Positions 43,744 through 52,312 of a stretch of DNA of 64,000 bases are shown here, piece by piece. The first letter of the stretch is position 1; every line of letters starts with the position of its first letter. Source of the DNA: Salinicoccus halodurans (GTDB taxonomy: Bacteria > Bacillota > Bacilli > Staphylococcales > Salinicoccaceae). A model generated the notes under the pieces. That model was not told the DNA's origin and did not search any database. It was given only the letters and a program-made list of their open reading frames with translations. Location: contig NZ_FOTB01000003.1 of the NCBI RefSeq assembly GCF_900114445.1, positions 310,001 through 374,000 on the forward strand, in the 5' to 3' direction. The position numbers and the translations under genes were made by a program.

Positions 43744-44736
43744 ATGATGAAATTAAGTATATTAGACCAGTCCCCCATTTCAGATGATCAGACGCCTAAA
43801 GATGCTCTGGAATCTACAATGAGACTGGCGCAGACGGCTGAGGCATTTGGTTATACAAGATTTTGGGTTGCAGAGCATCACGGGCTTCCGGGCCTGGCAT
43901 CGAGCGTGCCTGAAGTGCTTCTGAGCTATATCGGTGCCAATACGAACAGGATCAGAATCGGTTCCGGGGCTGTATTGCTGCCGTACTATAAACCATTTAA
44001 AGTTGCAGAAACTTATAATATGCTCGGAACTTTATTCCCGGGCCGGGTGGATATAGGAGTAGGCAGGGCACCCGGCGGTCCTGCAGAAGTTTCTGCTGCG
44101 CTGTCCGACAACTTCCTGCAAAGTGTATTTAAAATGCCGGATCTTCTTAAAGATCTAGTCAGGTATGTCGATGGCAAAGACACCAGAGTAGAAGCTGGGC
44201 CGATGCCGCCGGTGCGGCCTGAAATATGGATGCTCGGCACAAGCGAAAAGAGTGCCGGAGCAGCAGCGGAAAACGGACTCGCCTATACTTTCGGCCAATT
44301 CATGAGTGATGTGAAAGGAAAAGACATTGTCGGACAATACCGCAGAGCATTCAAACCGCGGTATGAAGGACAGAAGCCATATGTAATCATGACTTTATCG
44401 GTGATTTGTGCAGAAACAACAGAAAAGGCAGAGCAGCTTGCATACAGTTATCTCATCTGGCAGGTGAAAAAAGACAGCGGGGATAAATTTAAACAACTGC
44501 CTGCTTTAGAAACTGCAGAATCGGCAACAGTAAGCCTGGATGAACAAAAGCAGATGGATGAGATGAAAAGCAATATGATCATCGGCAATCCGGATGAAGT
44601 GAACAGTACACTGAAAAAAATTCATGAAGAAACAGAAGCGGACGAATTTATGATTGTGACCATTACACATTCACCGGAGGATAAACAAAATTCCTATCAT
44701 CTGATTGCTGAAAGTTTCGGGATTAATAATCCGTAA
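43744..44736 (+). CDS. LLM-class flavin-dependent oxidoreductase
   Basis: This 330-residue member of the luciferase-like monooxygenase superfamily (MsnO8 subgroup) uses reduced flavin. Recognisable blocks are LSILDQSPISDDQTP, FGYTRFWVAEHHGLPGLAS, GSGAVLLPYYKPFKVAE and FPGRVDIGVGRAPGG. The substrate is not predictable. GGAGATTTT precedes the ATG. It probably forms a two-gene unit with DUF3219. Confidence 0.9.
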   Translation: MMKLSILDQSPISDDQTPKDALESTMRLAQTAEAFGYTRFWVAEHHGLPGLASSVPEVLLSYIGANTNRIRIGSGAVLLPYYKPFKVAETYNMLGTLFPGRVDIGVGRAPGGPAEVSAALSDNFLQSVFKMPDLLKDLVRYVDGKDTRVEAGPMPPVRPEIWMLGTSEKSAGAAAENGLAYTFGQFMSDVKGKDIVGQYRRAFKPRYEGQKPYVIMTLSVICAETTEKAEQLAYSYLIWQVKKDSGDKFKQLPALETAESATVSLDEQKQMDEMKSNMIIGNPDEVNSTLKKIHEETEADEFMIVTITHSPEDKQNSYHLIAESFGINNP

Positions 44737-44738
44737 AT

Positions 44739-44799
44739 GGGATAATCCGATCTCTTTAACTTCTCGTGAAGTTAAAGAGGAATATTAGATGATTATCCC
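44739..44799 (+). repeat. Long nested inverted repeat after the LLM gene
   Basis: Outer arms GGGATAATC (44739-44747) and GATTATCCC (44791-44799) enclose a perfect 12-pair inner stem (44752-44763 with 44768-44779) with a TCGT loop. No T-run follows, so it is not a standard terminator. It contains the ribosome binding site and the start codon of the small ORF at 44789. Confidence 0.8.
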
Positions 44800-44878
44800 G
44801 CTGACGCCATTGATTCTGAAAAAACTCGACATCATCATTTTGGTTACTCCAGTCTTCCAGCTTGAAAAAAAGAAATAG
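44789..44878 (+). CDS. Possible 29-residue peptide with sequestered start
   Basis: This short ORF begins MIIPLTPLILKKLDII and ends in EKKK, a hydrophobic peptide with a basic tail. AAAGAGG lies about eight bases before the ATG, a good ribosome site. Both that site and the start codon are paired in the long hairpin just upstream, and a strong terminator follows 15 bases after the stop. The layout resembles type I toxin or leader-peptide mRNAs, but I do not recognise the peptide, and no antisense promoter was proved. Confidence 0.35.
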   Translation: MIIPLTPLILKKLDIIILVTPVFQLEKKK

Positions 44879-44892
44879 AATATTGGTGTTTG

Positions 44893-44919
44893 AACGGTCT
44901 CTTTCAGAGACCGTTTTTT
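44893..44919 (+). terminator. Terminator upstream of the DHA3 MFS gene
   Basis: ACGGTCTCT (44894-44902) and AGAGACCGT (44906-44914) with a three-base loop are followed by TTTTTT. Confidence 0.93.
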
Positions 44920-44922
44920 ACA

Positions 44923-44951
44923 TTGATTTTAAAAAAATAACGTGATACACT
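44923..44951 (+). promoter_or_regulatory. Promoter of the MFS-tetR operon
   Basis: TTGATT (44923-44928) and TACACT (44946-44951) are separated by 17 bases. The palindromic operator follows directly, covering the expected start point. Confidence 0.65.
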
Positions 44952-44954
44952 TCT

Positions 44955-44976
44955 CCCTACCTACCGATAGGTAGGG
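44955..44976 (+). promoter_or_regulatory. Palindromic operator, probably for the TetR regulator
   Basis: Arms CCCTACCTA (44955-44963) and TAGGTAGGG (44968-44976) flank CCGA. The position over the transcription start of an exporter-tetR operon is typical of TetR autoregulation. Confidence 0.8.
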
Positions 44977-44991
44977 TAAAAGAGAGGTAAT

Positions 44992-46206
44992 ATGAAAATG
45001 AATACATCACTAATTAAAAATAGAACGTTTGTCCTGTTATTTGTCGCGAGCATCTTTGCTGTGACTGGCTTCAGTATGTTTTTGACTACAACAACCTGGT
45101 ATGTAATTACTGACCTGGATATGCCGTCATTGCTTGGTATCGTCCTTATTGTGATTACGGTTCCCCGACTGATCATGATGACATATGGAGGGATACTTGC
45201 AGATAACTATAAGAAATCGACGATTATGTTCGGCACGAATTCAGCGCAGGCGGTCCTTTTACTGTGCATTACCTTACTGGTATGGAATGATGCGATGACA
45301 TTGATGGCTCTGCTGTCATTTGCCGGGTTATTCGGCATGCTGGATGCTTTCTTCGGACCGGCGAGTACGTCGCTGCTGCCTAAAATTGTAGACCGTCCCC
45401 AGCTTCAAAAAGCGAATGCCTATTTCCAGGGCGTGGACCAGGTTTCATTCATTCTGGGGCCGGTACTTGCAGGAATGATCATGGAAGTTTTTGACGTATC
45501 CATCAGCTTCTTTGTTGCTTTCATACTGGTATCGTTATCTGCTCTGATTATACTGCCGCCGTTTATCAAAGAAGCAGCGGTGGAGAATAAAGTGAAGCAA
45601 TCCCAGGTGGAAAATCTTAAAGAAGGATTTAATTATGTACGTCAGTCCAATTTTCTCCTTATTGGTATGCTGATTCTCATTACACTGAACTTTTTTGTGT
45701 TTGGAACACTGCATATCGCCATTCCATTATTAGTGGATGTTTATGGCGGAACACCGATCAACTTGAGTTATATGGAAATGAGTTTAAGCATCGGAATGGT
45801 CTTAGGGACACTTATACTCGGGAGATATATCATTGCTAAAAAAGGCAGGATGAGCCTGTATGGTCTTCTGGCGACAGTGATTTTCTATATCATTTTCAGT
45901 TTCATGGATAATCTGACACTGCTGCCGATCATGCTCTTATTCATCGGATTTGCAATGTCATTTGTATTTATACCATTCTTCACTGCAGCTCAGGAAATTA
46001 CAGAAAATCGTATGATGGGTCGTGTGATGAGTCTGATATTCCTGGCAATGAATGGGTTTGATCCCATTGCATACGCCCTGGTCAGCGGGTTGACTACTTT
46101 CGGTATCCCTGTACAATTCATACTGCTTGGGTTTGGAAGTATCGGCTTACTGATTACTGTGGTGATATTTATGAAAGCGAAAGAATTTCAGAAACTAACC
46201 ACATGA
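44992..46206 (+). CDS. MFS exporter, DHA3 (macrolide-efflux-like) family
   Basis: This 404-residue protein has 12 spans. The pattern NRTFVLLFVASIFAVTGFSMF...TTWYVI, the loop GGILADNYKKSTIMF, and FGMLDAFFGPASTSLLPKIV with AYFQGVDQVSFILGPVLAG put it with Mef/EntS-type exporters. Drug or siderophore export is plausible. AGAGAGG precedes the ATG. It is followed after 36 bases by a TetR regulator, with a palindromic operator in front, so it is probably induced by its own substrate. Confidence 0.88.
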   Translation: MKMNTSLIKNRTFVLLFVASIFAVTGFSMFLTTTTWYVITDLDMPSLLGIVLIVITVPRLIMMTYGGILADNYKKSTIMFGTNSAQAVLLLCITLLVWNDAMTLMALLSFAGLFGMLDAFFGPASTSLLPKIVDRPQLQKANAYFQGVDQVSFILGPVLAGMIMEVFDVSISFFVAFILVSLSALIILPPFIKEAAVENKVKQSQVENLKEGFNYVRQSNFLLIGMLILITLNFFVFGTLHIAIPLLVDVYGGTPINLSYMEMSLSIGMVLGTLILGRYIIAKKGRMSLYGLLATVIFYIIFSFMDNLTLLPIMLLFIGFAMSFVFIPFFTAAQEITENRMMGRVMSLIFLAMNGFDPIAYALVSGLTTFGIPVQFILLGFGSIGLLITVVIFMKAKEFQKLTT

Positions 46207-46242
46207 TAGAATGATATTAAAGCGGCGAAGGAGTTCATATAA

Positions 46243-46818
46243 ATGGATACAAAGGAAAAGATATTGGATGTGGGACGGCAGCTCTTTGCATCCTATGGAT
46301 ATGAGGGCACCACAATGACGATGATTGCCGGAGGAGTGGAGATTAAAAAGCCTTCCCTCTATGCTCACTACACAAGTAAAGAACAGATATTTAAAGATGT
46401 ACTTGATAAGGAAGTGGCAGACTATATCACTTTTCTGCATGAAGCGGCCGCAGCTGATGATTCTTCCATCAAAGAGAAATTATACAGGCTGCTCGTAGAA
46501 CATGCTTTGGATGATGAAGCGAGTATGAATTTCTACTATAGATTTATCAAATATCAGCCAGCGGGGCTTGAAGAATATATAGTCGGCAGCTTTGCAGAGA
46601 TGGAAAGTGAAACGGAAAAAATATTTGAGATGATATTGAATCAGGGAAAAGAACAAGGCGAAATAGACAAGTCTTTATCCAACACCCAAATCTACAGAAT
46701 GTATTTTCTCCTGGTTGACGGCCTTTCCACCATGCCAGTTTCTTACAAAAGTGAAATGGATGGAAGGGATTACCTTGGTATATGGGAAGTCTTTTACAGG
46801 GGAATAGAAAAGAGATAA
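46243..46818 (+). CDS. TetR/AcrR-family repressor
   Basis: This 191-residue regulator has the N-terminal helix-turn-helix (KEKILDVGRQLFASYGYEGTTM...KPSLYAHYTSKEQIFKDVL), the standard TetR form. The C-terminal ligand domain is not recognisable as any known type. GAAGGAG lies before the ATG. It is co-transcribed with the upstream exporter and probably binds the palindrome at 44955-44976. A bidirectional terminator follows. Confidence 0.92.
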   Translation: MDTKEKILDVGRQLFASYGYEGTTMTMIAGGVEIKKPSLYAHYTSKEQIFKDVLDKEVADYITFLHEAAAADDSSIKEKLYRLLVEHALDDEASMNFYYRFIKYQPAGLEEYIVGSFAEMESETEKIFEMILNQGKEQGEIDKSLSNTQIYRMYFLLVDGLSTMPVSYKSEMDGRDYLGIWEVFYRGIEKR

Positions 46819-46820
46819 TA

Positions 46821-46864
46821 GAAAGGACCACTTAAAAAATCACTGTATTTTAAGTGGTCCTTTC
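46821..46864. terminator. Bidirectional terminator, tetR / threonine dehydratase
   Basis: A 17-pair stem (46821-46837 with 46848-46864) and a ten-base loop sit between convergent genes. Confidence 0.93.
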
Positions 46865-46865
46865 A

Positions 46866-47825
46866 TTAGTAATCTACATCTTTCAAATTCTCAAGAATAT
46901 CGAGACCGACATTGCCGCCCGAGATGACGAAACACACTTTATCTTCGGGTGACACTTTGAGCAGCCCTTCAAGTATGGCCCCGATAATAACGCTTGAGGA
47001 AGGTTCTGCAACGATTTTGCCTTCCATCATCAGCAGTTTCATTCCTTTCAGGATATATTCTTCCGACACTGCCAGCATTCCGTCGATAAGTTCTTTTACG
47101 ATGGGAAAATTCCGCTCCCCCGGCTGGTCGGTCACGAGTGCATCTGCAATCGTCTTCTGTCTGGGGATTCTAGTCAGTTCGCCGCGCGCAAGACTTTCAC
47201 TATACCTGGGCAGACTGGCTGGTTCGGCGCCATATACTTTCGTACTGGCTGAAGTGTTTTTGATAGCGGTGGAAGTACTGGCGAGCAGCCCGCCCCCGCT
47301 TGTGGGCAGAATGATGTAATTGAAATCTTCATGATGTGCGGCAATTTCAAGTCCGACAGTACCCTGGCCGGCCATGACTTCATAATCGTCAAATGGAGGG
47401 ATATACGTATAATCATATTTCCGGGCGAGTGTTTCTGCCACATCAAACCTTTCGCTCACATCACAGCGTACAAGTTCAGCGCCGAGTGCTTCAATCGCAA
47501 CAGCTTTGTATTTTGAACCGCTGTCCGGTACAACGACAGTCGCGTGGATTCCCAGCCGTTTCGCAGCAAATGCAACAGCTCTTCCGTGATTTCCCGACGA
47601 TGTCGTGATGATTCCTTTTTCGAGGTCTTCATCTTCAAGCTTGAGAATTTTATTCATCGCACCGCGTATTTTAAAAGCATTCGTTACCTGCATACTCTCC
47701 AGCTTCACATGGACTTCGCAGCCTAAAAATGCATCCAGGTTCTCCATCCGGAGCAATGGTGTCTGATGGATATACGGGGCAATCCTGTCCGCCGCTTCCT
47801 GTATGTCTTTCAATGTCAAGGTCAT
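46866..47825 (-). CDS. Threonine/serine dehydratase-like PLP enzyme
   Basis: This 319-residue fold-type II PLP enzyme has its Schiff-base lysine in VTNAFKIRGAMNK, the phosphate-binding loop TSGGGLLA, and the cofactor-contacting SSGNHGRAVA. It has no C-terminal ACT regulatory domain, so it resembles catabolic threonine dehydratase (TdcB) or serine racemase rather than biosynthetic IlvA. The likely reaction is deamination of threonine to 2-oxobutyrate. AAGGAGGG eight bases upstream fixes ATG 47825. Confidence 0.87.
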   Translation of the reverse strand: MTLTLKDIQEAADRIAPYIHQTPLLRMENLDAFLGCEVHVKLESMQVTNAFKIRGAMNKILKLEDEDLEKGIITTSSGNHGRAVAFAAKRLGIHATVVVPDSGSKYKAVAIEALGAELVRCDVSERFDVAETLARKYDYTYIPPFDDYEVMAGQGTVGLEIAAHHEDFNYIILPTSGGGLLASTSTAIKNTSASTKVYGAEPASLPRYSESLARGELTRIPRQKTIADALVTDQPGERNFPIVKELIDGMLAVSEEYILKGMKLLMMEGKIVAEPSSSVIIGAILEGLLKVSPEDKVCFVISGGNVGLDILENLKDVDY

Positions 47826-48018
47826 GCGTTTTCCCTCCTTGTAAGATTCACGCTTTTTGTACTTGCTGTATTCCCACAATATCTTGCTTCAACACTTCTA
47901 TCCGGGGTTACGGTTTTTGTTCAGAACACTTCAATTTCAGTTTCATTCACCGATTTTAAGACGATTTCCGCAAAAGCTTCCACAACCCCGGTACCTACCC
48001 TGACCGATGACTGTTCTC

Positions 48019-48549
48019 CTAACTCTGTTTAAATTTACCGTAGTGCACCATTTCATCAAATGGGAGATGGTCTTTCGGTTTCGGGTTTTCATCCGCTTCG
48101 CCAATACCGATTACGGCAACAATGCGTCTGTCGTCAGGAATCCCGGCAAGCCTGCGCACATGATTTTCACGTTTTTCGGATTCTGATTCGTCTTCAGAAT
48201 GATAGATGGCGCCAAATGCAGCCCCGAGATCCTCCTCCGTAGACGCCAGCCATAAAAACCCTGAAGCGATTGATGCATCCTGCAGCCAGTATTTGCTCAC
48301 ATCAGGTCTGCCTGTAACTACAATGCCTGCCTGAGAGTCCGCCAGCCACCCCATGAAAGGTGTTGCGTGACTCATCTTTTTTAAGATATCCTGATCCGTA
48401 ATAACAACAAATTCACGTGAAGGCAGGTTATTGCCGGCCGGTGCCATATACCCCGAATCTACAACCCGTTCCAGTTTTTCCGCATCGATTTCCCGGGAGG
48501 AAAACGATGTGATTTCCCTGCGGTTCTTTATTGCTTCATGAACGTTCAT
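48019..48549 (-). CDS. Nitroreductase-family protein
   Basis: This 176-residue FMN-dependent nitroreductase-like protein has the N-terminal motif AIKNRREITSF, the MAPAGNNLPSREFVVI block and the C-terminal HLPFDEMVHYGKF. QDASIASGFLWLASTEEDLGAAF is the dimer/flavin region. The usual substrates are nitro compounds, quinones or flavins; none can be named here. GGAAAGGGG precedes ATG 48549. It is 190 bp upstream of the dehydratase on the same strand. Confidence 0.87.
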   Translation of the reverse strand: MNVHEAIKNRREITSFSSREIDAEKLERVVDSGYMAPAGNNLPSREFVVITDQDILKKMSHATPFMGWLADSQAGIVVTGRPDVSKYWLQDASIASGFLWLASTEEDLGAAFGAIYHSEDESESEKRENHVRRLAGIPDDRRIVAVIGIGEADENPKPKDHLPFDEMVHYGKFKQS

Positions 48550-48651
48550 CAAATGCCCCTTTCCATACTTTGTCATGAGTCCATTATAATCCAGATGAGC
48601 GCAGGATTCAGGTATAATGGAATCACATTAATATTACCTGGAGGAATGACA

Positions 48652-49059
48652 ATGAAGCGCATTACACTGATGGAGGCATACGCCATCGAAACTTTGAGAA
48701 GTAACGCATATAAAAATGAAGAGATTATAGAAAAAGTGAGAAATAATGAGATTGAAGATTTCAAAGCTGTGGATGATCATATGGATTACGACGGTCTGTT
48801 TGAGCTTGAAGCGGAAGATTTCCTGGGAAATATTCTGGAAAAGGGCTATCAGGTAAAATTCCTGACAATCAACGGACTGACCAATCTCATCAGGATGAAA
48901 TATGGGAAAGAGGCAGACAGTGATTATAGATTAAGCGGCTTTGTTGTATCAGAATTACAGCTGGAAGCAGAGGAGAGACGGGATCTTGAGACGATGCTTT
49001 CTTCAAACTGGAAATTCAGCGAATCTGAGAACGGTATTACAATTGCTCCTGCCAAATAA
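48652..49059 (+). CDS. Conserved protein of unknown function, 135 residues
   Basis: This is an acidic soluble protein with no signal or membrane segment. It opens MKRITLMEAYAIETLR and contains DHMDYDGLFELEAEDF and the end ENGITIAPAK. Codon usage and length look real, and GGAGG lies six bases before ATG 48652; an upstream ATG at 48646 abuts the site, and a longer frame overlaps the divergent nitroreductase. I do not recognise the family. Confidence 0.7.
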   Translation: MKRITLMEAYAIETLRSNAYKNEEIIEKVRNNEIEDFKAVDDHMDYDGLFELEAEDFLGNILEKGYQVKFLTINGLTNLIRMKYGKEADSDYRLSGFVVSELQLEAEERRDLETMLSSNWKFSESENGITIAPAK

Positions 49060-49153
49060 AAGCGGGTGAAGGCGGAATATTTGCGATGCATCAAAGTTTC
49101 ACACTATGATGGAACTGTCAGAATAATATAAACAGTGCATATAGGAGGAATAT

Positions 49154-50149
49154 ATGATGAAAGCAGTACTTCATGAAGGAGCATCAGGCAGGAAAGGTTT
49201 GAAATATGGAGAGATTGACAGCACTGAACCGAAAGAAGGCGAAGTGAGGGTCAGGCTGAAAACAGCGGGTTTGAATCACAGAGACCTGTTTATACCGGAC
49301 AGGCATAAGGCGGAAGACCCGGCACTGGTTCTCGGTTCAGATGGTGCGGGCATAGTGGATGCTGTCGGCGATGGTGTGGACAGTGTCAAAAAAGGTGACG
49401 CAGTCATCATCAACCCGTCTCTGGGCTGGGAGAAAAACAGCGATGTACCTCCGGAAGGATTCGAAATAGTCGGGCTGCCATTCCATGGCACATTCGCTGA
49501 ATACATTACAGTTCCTGCTGAAAATGCAGTGGAAAAACCGGATTTTCTTTCATGGGAGGAAGCGGGTGTACTTGCACTTTCGGCGATGACAGCATACCGC
49601 GCACTGTTCACAAGAGCGAAAGTTACAGAAGGCATGACGGTATTGATTCCCGGAGCTAGCGGCGGAGCAGGAACATGCCTGCTGCAGTTTGCCGTAGCGG
49701 CAGGAGCAAAAGTATATGTGACATCGAGGTCCGAAGAGAAGCGCAAACAGGCTCTGGAACTCGGTGCAGCCGAAGCAATCGACAGTGAAGCGGACTGGAA
49801 TGAGGCCTTGGCAGGGGAAAAAGTGGATGTTGTGATTGAAAGTGTCGGTGCAGCAACATTCAACAAATCCGTCGACCAGCTTCGCCGCGGCGGTACGCTC
49901 GTTGCGTTCGGTGCATCGGCCGGCGATACTGTGGAGTTTAATCTGAGGAAATTTTTCTATGGTCAATACAATCTCCTGGGATCCACTATGGCAAGCGCTG
50001 AAGAGCTTCAGGAGATGCTTGGATTTATTGAAGAACATGAAATCAGACCGGTAATGGATAAATCCTTTGCACTGTCCGATTTTGAGGAAGCATTTGACCG
50101 GCTTGAAAACGCGGATATGATGGGGAAAATCGTTTTTAATATTGAATAA
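49154..50149 (+). CDS. Zinc-type alcohol dehydrogenase/quinone oxidoreductase (YogA-like)
   Basis: This 331-residue medium-chain dehydrogenase/reductase has an N-terminal GroES-like domain (GLNHRDLFIPDRH, LGSDGAGIVDAVG) and a Rossmann fold whose nucleotide loop is PGASGGAGTCLLQFA. The structural-zinc cysteines are absent, as in quinone oxidoreductases. NADPH-dependent reduction of quinones or enals is likely. AGGAGG precedes the ATG by seven bases; the second codon is also ATG. Confidence 0.9.
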   Translation: MMKAVLHEGASGRKGLKYGEIDSTEPKEGEVRVRLKTAGLNHRDLFIPDRHKAEDPALVLGSDGAGIVDAVGDGVDSVKKGDAVIINPSLGWEKNSDVPPEGFEIVGLPFHGTFAEYITVPAENAVEKPDFLSWEEAGVLALSAMTAYRALFTRAKVTEGMTVLIPGASGGAGTCLLQFAVAAGAKVYVTSRSEEKRKQALELGAAEAIDSEADWNEALAGEKVDVVIESVGAATFNKSVDQLRRGGTLVAFGASAGDTVEFNLRKFFYGQYNLLGSTMASAEELQEMLGFIEEHEIRPVMDKSFALSDFEEAFDRLENADMMGKIVFNIE

Positions 50150-50243
50150 CAGAGAGAAGAGTTTTCCCTTAAGTCGATTATGTAATTTAATTTTCTCCAA
50201 ACGGGTAGAGATGATTGTGTAATTTCACTCGGAGGTTGAGAAT

Positions 50244-50561
50244 ATGCCGAAGTTAAAAAAGGATAAAAATTACTTGGAATTTGATATAGGCAGTTTTGGG
50301 GTTTTCTTCAACAAACGGTATCATCTGCTTTCAACCATCAACGATCTGATGCTGGGTATCTGGTTCGTAATAGGAAGTGTTTTGTTTCTTTTCCACCAGA
50401 CACAAACCATAGGAACTATCCTGTTCATTCTGGGCAGTGTTCAGCTGCTCGGCAGACCGATTCTGAAACTCCTTCACGGTTTCTTCATCAGGAAAGAATC
50501 TGAGAAGGAACTGGAGGACGATACACCGTCTGAAGTAATAGAAGATAAGATGAAACAGTAG
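50244..50561 (+). CDS. YrhK-domain membrane protein
   Basis: This 105-residue protein has two membrane spans (about 30-50 and 55-72). FNKRYHLLSTINDLMLGIWFVIGS is the YrhK-family core. It ends in an acidic tail. The function is unknown. CGGAGG lies nine bases before the ATG. A terminator follows. Confidence 0.82.
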   Translation: MPKLKKDKNYLEFDIGSFGVFFNKRYHLLSTINDLMLGIWFVIGSVLFLFHQTQTIGTILFILGSVQLLGRPILKLLHGFFIRKESEKELEDDTPSEVIEDKMKQ

Positions 50562-50569
50562 TTGAAATC

Positions 50570-50608
50570 AGCCTGATGTGAAGAAAAAATTCACATTGGG
50601 TTTTTTTA
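50570..50608 (+). terminator. Terminator after the yrhK-like gene
   Basis: ATGTGAA (50576-50582) and TTCACAT (50590-50596), extended by G-T and C-G pairs, are followed by a run of seven T. Confidence 0.85.
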
Positions 50609-50693
50609 TTGGAGCTGTTCGTAAAGAGGCTAATACACGCCGGATACTTGTGATAAAATCCATATATATCATTTGGGGAATTGAGGGGTGTCG

Positions 50694-51410
50694 ATGAACT
50701 GGTTTTGGGATGAGGCGGTCCCCTATATACAAGTAGGCGGGATGGGTCATTTTATATATATATTATTTCTCATCATTGTTTTCAGCATCATTTTTCGCAA
50801 CAGAAAAAACTTCAGTTTCAGTGGAAAATTGGGAAAGGTCTATCTGTCTTTTTCCCTATTGGGTCTGGTCCATCAATTGATGATTACTGGCTGGTATATT
50901 TTCGAAACTGGATTTGATATGAGAGATGCCATGCCATTACATATATGCAGAGTGGTCGTCTGGTTCATCATATTTCAGCCTTTGATCAGGAGACCCGGGA
51001 TGAACAATCTTATATTTTTCTTCGGATTATATGCATACGGTTCATTCACTCTGCCAATCGCCATCCATCCCCCATTCCATTTTGTAGGATGGACATTCGC
51101 CCTGTTGCATACTGTCATCATCGTCTACCCGTTCATCATTCATTGGGCGACAGGCTGGATCCCGACGTTTAAAGGCGCATTGCAGAGCTTTGGTATATTT
51201 CTGATATATTTCACAATGGTACTTATTGTGAATGCTTTAGTGGACGGGAATTATTTTTATATGGACGAAAGGCCATTTCTCCATGAAATGCCGGCGTTTC
51301 CATATACGATGTTGAACGCAGTCGGTACATTCTGCATTTTCATGACCGGCCTGCTCCTTTCTAAAATACTCTTGAAATTCGAGAGGCAGAATTACCCGGT
51401 GGAGCGGTAA
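50694..51410 (+). CDS. YwaF-family (TMEM164-like) membrane protein
   Basis: This 238-residue protein has seven spans. MPLHICRVVVWFIIFQPLIRR and LPIAIHPPFHFVGWTFALLH are the conserved histidine-containing segments of the YwaF/TIGR02206 group, which is distantly related to TMEM164 acyltransferases. Activity in bacteria is unproven. GAGGGG five bases upstream suits ATG 50694; GTG 50688 is an alternative. Confidence 0.8.
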   Translation: MNWFWDEAVPYIQVGGMGHFIYILFLIIVFSIIFRNRKNFSFSGKLGKVYLSFSLLGLVHQLMITGWYIFETGFDMRDAMPLHICRVVVWFIIFQPLIRRPGMNNLIFFFGLYAYGSFTLPIAIHPPFHFVGWTFALLHTVIIVYPFIIHWATGWIPTFKGALQSFGIFLIYFTMVLIVNALVDGNYFYMDERPFLHEMPAFPYTMLNAVGTFCIFMTGLLLSKILLKFERQNYPVER

Positions 51411-51434
51411 TATTTTAGAAATTTTTGATTGATA

Positions 51435-51464
51435 CTGCCGGATTTTTAATCCGGCTCTTTTTGT
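51435..51464 (+). terminator. Terminator after the ywaF-like gene
   Basis: GCCGGATT (51437-51444) and AATCCGGC (51448-51455) are followed by TCTTTTTG. Confidence 0.88.
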
Positions 51465-51509
51465 GCTTTTAACTGCCATGTGTCATAATTTCTAAAGGAG
51501 GTAGACACT

Positions 51510-52232
51510 ATGATCATTACGATTGCTTTTATATTATTTGCAGGACAGCTCATTAAATCTTTCTATACACACTACATATCCGAAAAAAGGAAGTATTTCA
51601 GCTTTGATGACAGACGCTTTACAGATGATGATTATCTGAAAGTGCAGGATTTGAAAATAGGACAGCTGGAACGGATATTCCTCTATATCATGCTGGCGAT
51701 ATATATCGCAGCCCTGCTGGTACATTTATTTATCAGTCCGGTCTTCAGTATCTGGCTTCTGGGACTCTTCTTCTCATCCATTCTTCTTCTCAGTCTGCTG
51801 GTGGATCTAAAACTTTATACAATCGCCCGCGATAAGAGCCATATCATAATGGCTGTCATCTGGCTGGTGATGATAATCGGGATATTCGGATTTCTGTCGA
51901 TGGCCAGCATCAATGAAAGCAATATCACCTTTGATGAGAATGAATTCAATCTTTCATCATTGGATTACGGTATCCCTTACGAGGATATAGAGGGTGTTGA
52001 AATGAGGGGCACCGTTCCGGAAATCCCTTACAATCATCTGGTTTTGGGCATTGGAGACCATCTTCACGGGACATTCCTTGAAGGAACAACGAATGTGAAC
52101 AGACTGGATATAGAAGATAAAAGCCAGCCGATCATTTATATAAATACAGTCAGCATGAATATTTATATAAACGATAAAGATGCACAGGTGACAGAAAACT
52201 GGTTTGAAGAGCTGCGCTCCAAAGTGGAATAG
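51510..52232 (+). CDS. Unknown membrane protein with C-terminal beta-rich domain
   Basis: This 240-residue protein has an N-terminal span, three further spans (about residues 50-135) and a C-terminal soluble part of about 95 residues. In the soluble part, DYGIPYEDIEGVEMRG resembles bacterial PH-like domains. No family was recognised with confidence. AAAGGAGG precedes the ATG by ten bases. Confidence 0.72.
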   Translation: MIITIAFILFAGQLIKSFYTHYISEKRKYFSFDDRRFTDDDYLKVQDLKIGQLERIFLYIMLAIYIAALLVHLFISPVFSIWLLGLFFSSILLLSLLVDLKLYTIARDKSHIIMAVIWLVMIIGIFGFLSMASINESNITFDENEFNLSSLDYGIPYEDIEGVEMRGTVPEIPYNHLVLGIGDHLHGTFLEGTTNVNRLDIEDKSQPIIYINTVSMNIYINDKDAQVTENWFEELRSKVE

Positions 52233-52273
52233 TCCATCTTTGTTGACATGAAAGGCTTTTCATAAGGTAGACT

Positions 52274-52282
52274 TGATATAAT
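52274..52282 (+). promoter_or_regulatory. Extended -10 promoter of the HAD phosphatase gene
   Basis: TGATATAAT contains a perfect TATAAT preceded by the TGN extension, 31 bases before the start codon. No good -35 is seen, which extended -10 promoters do not need. Confidence 0.5.
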
Positions 52283-52312
52283 ATTTAAAAAAACGACTAG
52301 AGGTGCAGATGA

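Noticed and set aside
50195-50213. GGGTAG with a GTAATT upstream as a SigB promoter for the YrhK-like gene
   Set aside because: The -35 lacks the GTTT core, so the match is too weak.
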